In this document: piece by piece, positions 60,628 through 64,000 of the stretch
How positions within the stretch are numbered: the first letter of the stretch is position 1
How the letters are laid out: each line of letters opens with the position of its first letter
Assembly: GCA_019426215.1 (NCBI GenBank)
Contig: CM033393.1
Location: 14,728,046 to 14,792,045, forward strand
Origin: Buddleja alternifolia
Taxonomy: Eukaryota > Streptophyta > Magnoliopsida > Lamiales > Scrophulariaceae
Direction: 5' to 3'
DNA: 64,000 bases
The notes under the pieces: generated by a model
Database searches by the model: none
Seen by the model: the letters and a program-made list of their open reading frames with translations, nothing else
What the model was told of the DNA's origin: nothing
Position numbers and translations under genes: made by a program

Positions 60628-60645
60628 TGGCGCCGTTGCCGGGGA
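60628..60645 (+). other. Primer-binding site of the gypsy element
   Basis: TGGCGCCGTTGCCGGGGA is the priming site typical of plant Athila/Tat gypsy elements, placed six bases after the LTR end. Confidence 0.85.
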
Positions 60646-60756
60646 TAACTATTTTTATCTAATATTGAGATTCCCTTATTCTTTCTGAGCTTAGATCATT
60701 TCTTTTGTTTTTAATTTGTGTGTCTTTCTTTGTGCAAAGTTGATCTCGGTTAGTGC

Positions 60757-63294
60757 ATGACCCGTACTAGTCGAGTGGGACTAGCGGAGTTGGACCCTGA
60801 AATTGAACGAACGTTTACTCGAGGGGTAAGACTACAAAGAGAGGCTCAACATTATCAAGCCACAATGGATCCAAATCTGAATCCTCCTCCTATTCACATA
60901 GATCCCACTATCTTAGAAGAAGCAGTTCGTCGGGAACTTGCAAATCTTAGAGTCCATCAAAACCAACCAGAGGCGCCTCCACAACGCCCTTTGAGGGATT
61001 ATATGATGCCAAACATTCAAGGAGCTGCCGGGCCAATTGTTCTACCACCGGTAGAGGCTAACACTTTTCAAATCCTGCCGGGGTATATCCAAATGATAGG
61101 AAACCAGGTTCAATTCTCCGGTTTACTCCATGATGATCCACACGCTCATATAGCAACATTCATGGAGATTATCCACACTTTCAAGAACAACGGGGTCACC
61201 GACGATGCCATACGTTTACGGTTATTCCCATTCTCTCTCAAAGATAAAGCTAAACAATGGTTCAACTCTTTGCCAACCGCCTCTATCCGTACTTGGGAAC
61301 AAATGGTGGATAAATTTTTGTCTAAGTATTTTCCACCGGGTAAGACGGCCGCAATGAAAAATGAAATCACCAGCTTTCGTCAATATAAGGGGGAATCACT
61401 TTATGAGGCATGGGAGCGTTTTAAGGAACTTTTGAGGAAATGCCCACACCATGGGTTAGCCGTGCCCACACTTGTTCAAACTTTCTATTTGGGTTTGGGA
61501 CCGAATCTCCGTACGAATCTAGATGCCGCCGCGGGAGGTACTATCATGAACAAATCACCTGAGGAAGCTTGGGCATTAATTGAGCTCATGGCCGAGAACA
61601 ACTATCAATGGCCAACCGAACGAATCACGTTGCCCAAGAAGCCCGCCGGATTGTATGAAATTGGGAATAGCTCCACAGTAGCCGTTCAATTGGAGGCCCT
61701 AAACAAAAGGTTAGATGCTTTAGGACTCATGCAAGGTGCGGTGAATCATGTCCGAGCCGATTGTGAGAATTGTGGAGGTGACCACATGAACTTTGAATGC
61801 CTACAAAGAAATTTATGTGTGGCACCGAACTCGGTTGAAAGTGTTAACTTCATGGAAAATTCAAGTCGTCAACAAAACAATCCCTACTCGAACTCTTTCA
61901 ATCCGGGATGGAGAAATCAACCAAATTTCTCGTGGAACCAAAATATGAATATGGCGAAACCACCACCACCCGTTTTTCAGCAACCTCCATTTCAAAGGCA
62001 AGGGGGGTTCCAACAACCACAACAAATTGAGAAAAAGAATAATATGGAAGATGTGTGGCAAACGTTCATGACGGAGGCGACACAAAAGTTTCAATTTCAA
62101 GAAATGATGTCCAAGAGACAAGAAGCGAGCTTAAAAAATCAAGAAGTCGCACTAAAGAACTTAGAAACTCAAATTGGGCAAATTGCCGACATGCTTTCAG
62201 GACGAACTCAAGGAACTTTACCAAGTGACACCGAGAAAAATCCAAGGGAACAAGTTCATGCGATAACTCTTCAGAGTGGAAAGAACTTCATCGATTCAGA
62301 TTTGGGAGGTAAAAAGGATGATACACCACACCGTTTGGATGAAAACGAGGCAGCATCTGACTCCGGAACAAATGCCTCAGCGTTTCCCAAGGAACACCGT
62401 GCCATTGGACCTACTAGAGTGAAACACCGCGGCGTTCAACTCTCCAACACTGCGGCGTTCTCCCCTATTTCGGGAAATTCTTCACCCGAACCCTCCGTAC
62501 CCAAACCAAGGCCCCCTTTTCCACTTGCATTACAAAAAGGGAAGTTAGATAAGCAATTTGCTAAGTTTCTTGATATTTTTAAACAATTGCGTATTGATAT
62601 TCCTCTTGTAGATGTTTTATCACAAATGCCCAACTATGCTAAATTTCTTAAAGAGATCATCTCCAAGAAAAGAAAGGTGGAAGAGCATGATACGATGCCT
62701 ACTACGGTGGAATGTGCAACAATTCTACAAAACATGCTTCCGCCAAAACTAAGAGATCCAGGAAGTTTCTCTATACCTTGCACTATTGGTCATTTGAATT
62801 TTTCAAAATCTTTATGTGATTTAGGTGCTAGTGTTTCACTCATGCCCTTATTTGTGTGTAGGGAGCTCGGATTCACGAACTTAAAACCCACTACAATCTC
62901 CTTGCAATTGGCGGATCGCTCGGTCAAGCACCCTGTAGGCATCTTAGAGAACATTTTGGTCAAGGTGAAAAATCTTATCATTCCAGTCGATTTCATAATA
63001 CTGGACATAGCCAACGATGCTGAGGTCCCCATTATTTTGGGACGACCTTTCTTAGCCACAGCTGGAGCAATTATTGATGTTAAGCATGGTAAATTAACTT
63101 TCAAAGTTGGAGAAGAAGAGGTGAAATTTGACTTGTCTAATGAAACGAAACACTCTTCTACCATTCATCACGTTTACCAAGTCGTACCTGTAGGCGAGTC
63201 CTTGAGAGAAATGGCTACAAAAGATAAGAAGACTGTGAAGTTTAAACAATGCCTCGATCAAATGTTTACTAAGGGTACCACTGGTATTGGGTGA
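60757..63294 (+). CDS. Gypsy gag-protease ORF, intact, no RT or integrase
   Basis: A single 845-codon frame starts MTRTSRVGLAELDPEIE. Order: a retrotransposon gag domain (about residues 100-290), a Cys/His cluster at about 337-349 (CENCGGDHMNFEC, one residue shorter than the usual CCHC spacing), a Gln/Pro-rich linker, a short coiled coil (about 450-490), then an aspartic protease domain with CDLGAS near residues 685-690 and an ILGRPFL motif further on. The gag builds the particle and the protease matures it. In autonomous relatives RT, RNase H and integrase would follow; here a TGA ends the frame and the sequence goes straight to a hairpin of the element's 3' region. Part of the motif array found in the LTR recurs in frame at 62370-62460. 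Confidence 0.88.
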   Translation: MTRTSRVGLAELDPEIERTFTRGVRLQREAQHYQATMDPNLNPPPIHIDPTILEEAVRRELANLRVHQNQPEAPPQRPLRDYMMPNIQGAAGPIVLPPVEANTFQILPGYIQMIGNQVQFSGLLHDDPHAHIATFMEIIHTFKNNGVTDDAIRLRLFPFSLKDKAKQWFNSLPTASIRTWEQMVDKFLSKYFPPGKTAAMKNEITSFRQYKGESLYEAWERFKELLRKCPHHGLAVPTLVQTFYLGLGPNLRTNLDAAAGGTIMNKSPEEAWALIELMAENNYQWPTERITLPKKPAGLYEIGNSSTVAVQLEALNKRLDALGLMQGAVNHVRADCENCGGDHMNFECLQRNLCVAPNSVESVNFMENSSRQQNNPYSNSFNPGWRNQPNFSWNQNMNMAKPPPPVFQQPPFQRQGGFQQPQQIEKKNNMEDVWQTFMTEATQKFQFQEMMSKRQEASLKNQEVALKNLETQIGQIADMLSGRTQGTLPSDTEKNPREQVHAITLQSGKNFIDSDLGGKKDDTPHRLDENEAASDSGTNASAFPKEHRAIGPTRVKHRGVQLSNTAAFSPISGNSSPEPSVPKPRPPFPLALQKGKLDKQFAKFLDIFKQLRIDIPLVDVLSQMPNYAKFLKEIISKKRKVEEHDTMPTTVECATILQNMLPPKLRDPGSFSIPCTIGHLNFSKSLCDLGASVSLMPLFVCRELGFTNLKPTTISLQLADRSVKHPVGILENILVKVKNLIIPVDFIILDIANDAEVPIILGRPFLATAGAIIDVKHGKLTFKVGEEEVKFDLSNETKHSSTIHHVYQVVPVGESLREMATKDKKTVKFKQCLDQMFTKGTTGIG
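62370..62460. repeat. Motif array inside the gag reading frame
   Basis: Centres homologous to the LTR motif lie at 62375 (cctcag), 62397 (ccgtgc), 62427 (ccgcgg) and 62450 (ctgcgg). The intervals are 22, 30 and 23 bp, against 22, 29 and 23 in the LTR array at 59566-59655. The last two copies are the best conserved. Confidence 0.7.
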
Positions 63295-63343
63295 AGAAGA
63301 AAAATAAAAAAAGAGTCAAGCTAATGACTTTAAACAAGCGCTT

Positions 63344-63361
63344 CTTGGGAGGCAACCCAAG
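63344..63361 (+). other. Conserved hairpin after the gypsy ORF
   Basis: cttgggaggcaacccaag forms a 6-bp stem (CTTGGG/CCCAAG) with loop AGGCAA. The gcgcttcttgggaggcaacc type of sequence is familiar to me from Athila-like elements downstream of the polyprotein. Its position right after gag-protease indicates that pol has been lost. Confidence 0.6.
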
Positions 63362-64000
63362 CTTCTTTGGGGGTACAACCTTGTTGATATAGAATTCATG
63401 AATTGGTGCACCCTTGCATGAGAGCATAATGCGTTTGAATATCTCTACTCTCTTGAAGTCAAAGTCCTTTATCTGTGGTCAACATGTCATATGTTGTGAC
63501 TTGAAAGCCCTTTTTAGTCATGCTTATGCAATTTTTTTTTGAGGATTTAAAACGTTGGACTTTCAATTTTGTTGACTATGAAGTGTGTATTAATGTTGTA
63601 AAGTCATAAAATGATTTAGGCCATCTTTCATTGTTGTTAGCCTTACATTTTGGCCTTCTCTATATTGCATAATCTCTAGACCTTGATTTGAGCCGTATTG
63701 ATAAGAATGGAGTGTGCTAAGCACACTAGAAACCACCTTTCGTCTTTATTTCATATTCCAAGACAACCACCTTCTAGCCTAAAAGAAAAACAATGTCTTG
63801 CACCCAATCAAGAGAGTTTAGAACTTCATATCATTTGACTTGAATATGGGTAGTCACCTTGTTTTGATTTGAATGTACATGAGTTAGATAGTGATGTTTT
63901 GGCTATGTTGGGATATTTGAGGTTTGAAGTATTATGTAAAAAAGGGGATGAAATGAAAACTTGAGCAATGGGCTAAATATTCGAGAGAGAGATATATATG
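63362..64000 (+). other. Gypsy 3' internal region to window edge
   Basis: No ORF or LTR is recognised. Presumably the non-coding stretch between the ORF and the 3' LTR, which would lie outside the window. Confidence 0.5.

Noticed and set aside
61861..62121. Minus-strand ORFs within the gypsy gag-protease region
   Set aside because: They are antisense shadows of the long plus-strand frame.

Overview
This is plant nuclear DNA, almost certainly from a eudicot with a repeat-rich genome. The evidence is interrupted host genes with GT-AG introns, nested Ty1-copia and Ty3-gypsy LTR retrotransposons, tRNA-derived SINEs and a TRIM. No bacterial operons, rRNA genes, tRNA genes or CRISPR arrays were seen. 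The species cannot be named from the sequence.

Layout. (1) 1-17464 is a nest of one Sirevirus-type copia family. A minus-strand element leaves the window on the left; its gag is at 1-847 and its LTR at 967-4349. A second LTR of the same family sits inside that LTR as a solo LTR (1997-3887, duplicated site acatt). A 12.3-kb plus-strand member follows (5174-17459, duplicated site attct) with decayed gag, pol and a long third ORF that appears to contain two introns. (2) 17465-30216 holds more copia debris: an LTR broken by a solo LTR, a 3.67-kb palindrome built on that solo LTR, a pol stump with its 3' LTR, a SINE, a GRF zinc-finger pseudogene, and another pol stump with 3' LTR. (3) 30217-40291 is the host gene island: an ALY/THO4 mRNA-export factor with seven exons (six coding), a complete 411-bp TRIM just downstream, a SINE, and a six-exon GDSL esterase/lipase. 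(4) 40292-58900 is a second nest: a minus-strand Athila/Tat-like gypsy remnant split by a pol-less copia element (43467-49153, duplicated site gtaca), a fragment of another gypsy LTR, a Sirevirus LTR fragment, and a minus-strand copia with a dead polymerase and integrase. (5) 59005-64000 is a gypsy 5' LTR, a primer-binding site and an intact 845-codon gag-protease ORF without an RT or integrase, running off the right edge.

The two host genes are independent of each other: one acts in nuclear mRNA export and the other is a secreted lipid or ester hydrolase. Everything else is mobile DNA, most of it inactive.

The most unusual signal is in the gypsy LTRs. Three different LTRs carry small arrays of a 14-16 bp palindromic motif. 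The motif sequence differs in each LTR, but the copies are repeatedly spaced 22-23 bp apart, and in two LTRs the array ends about 20 bp upstream of a TATA box. One such array, with matching internal spacing, also lies inside the gag reading frame of the last element.
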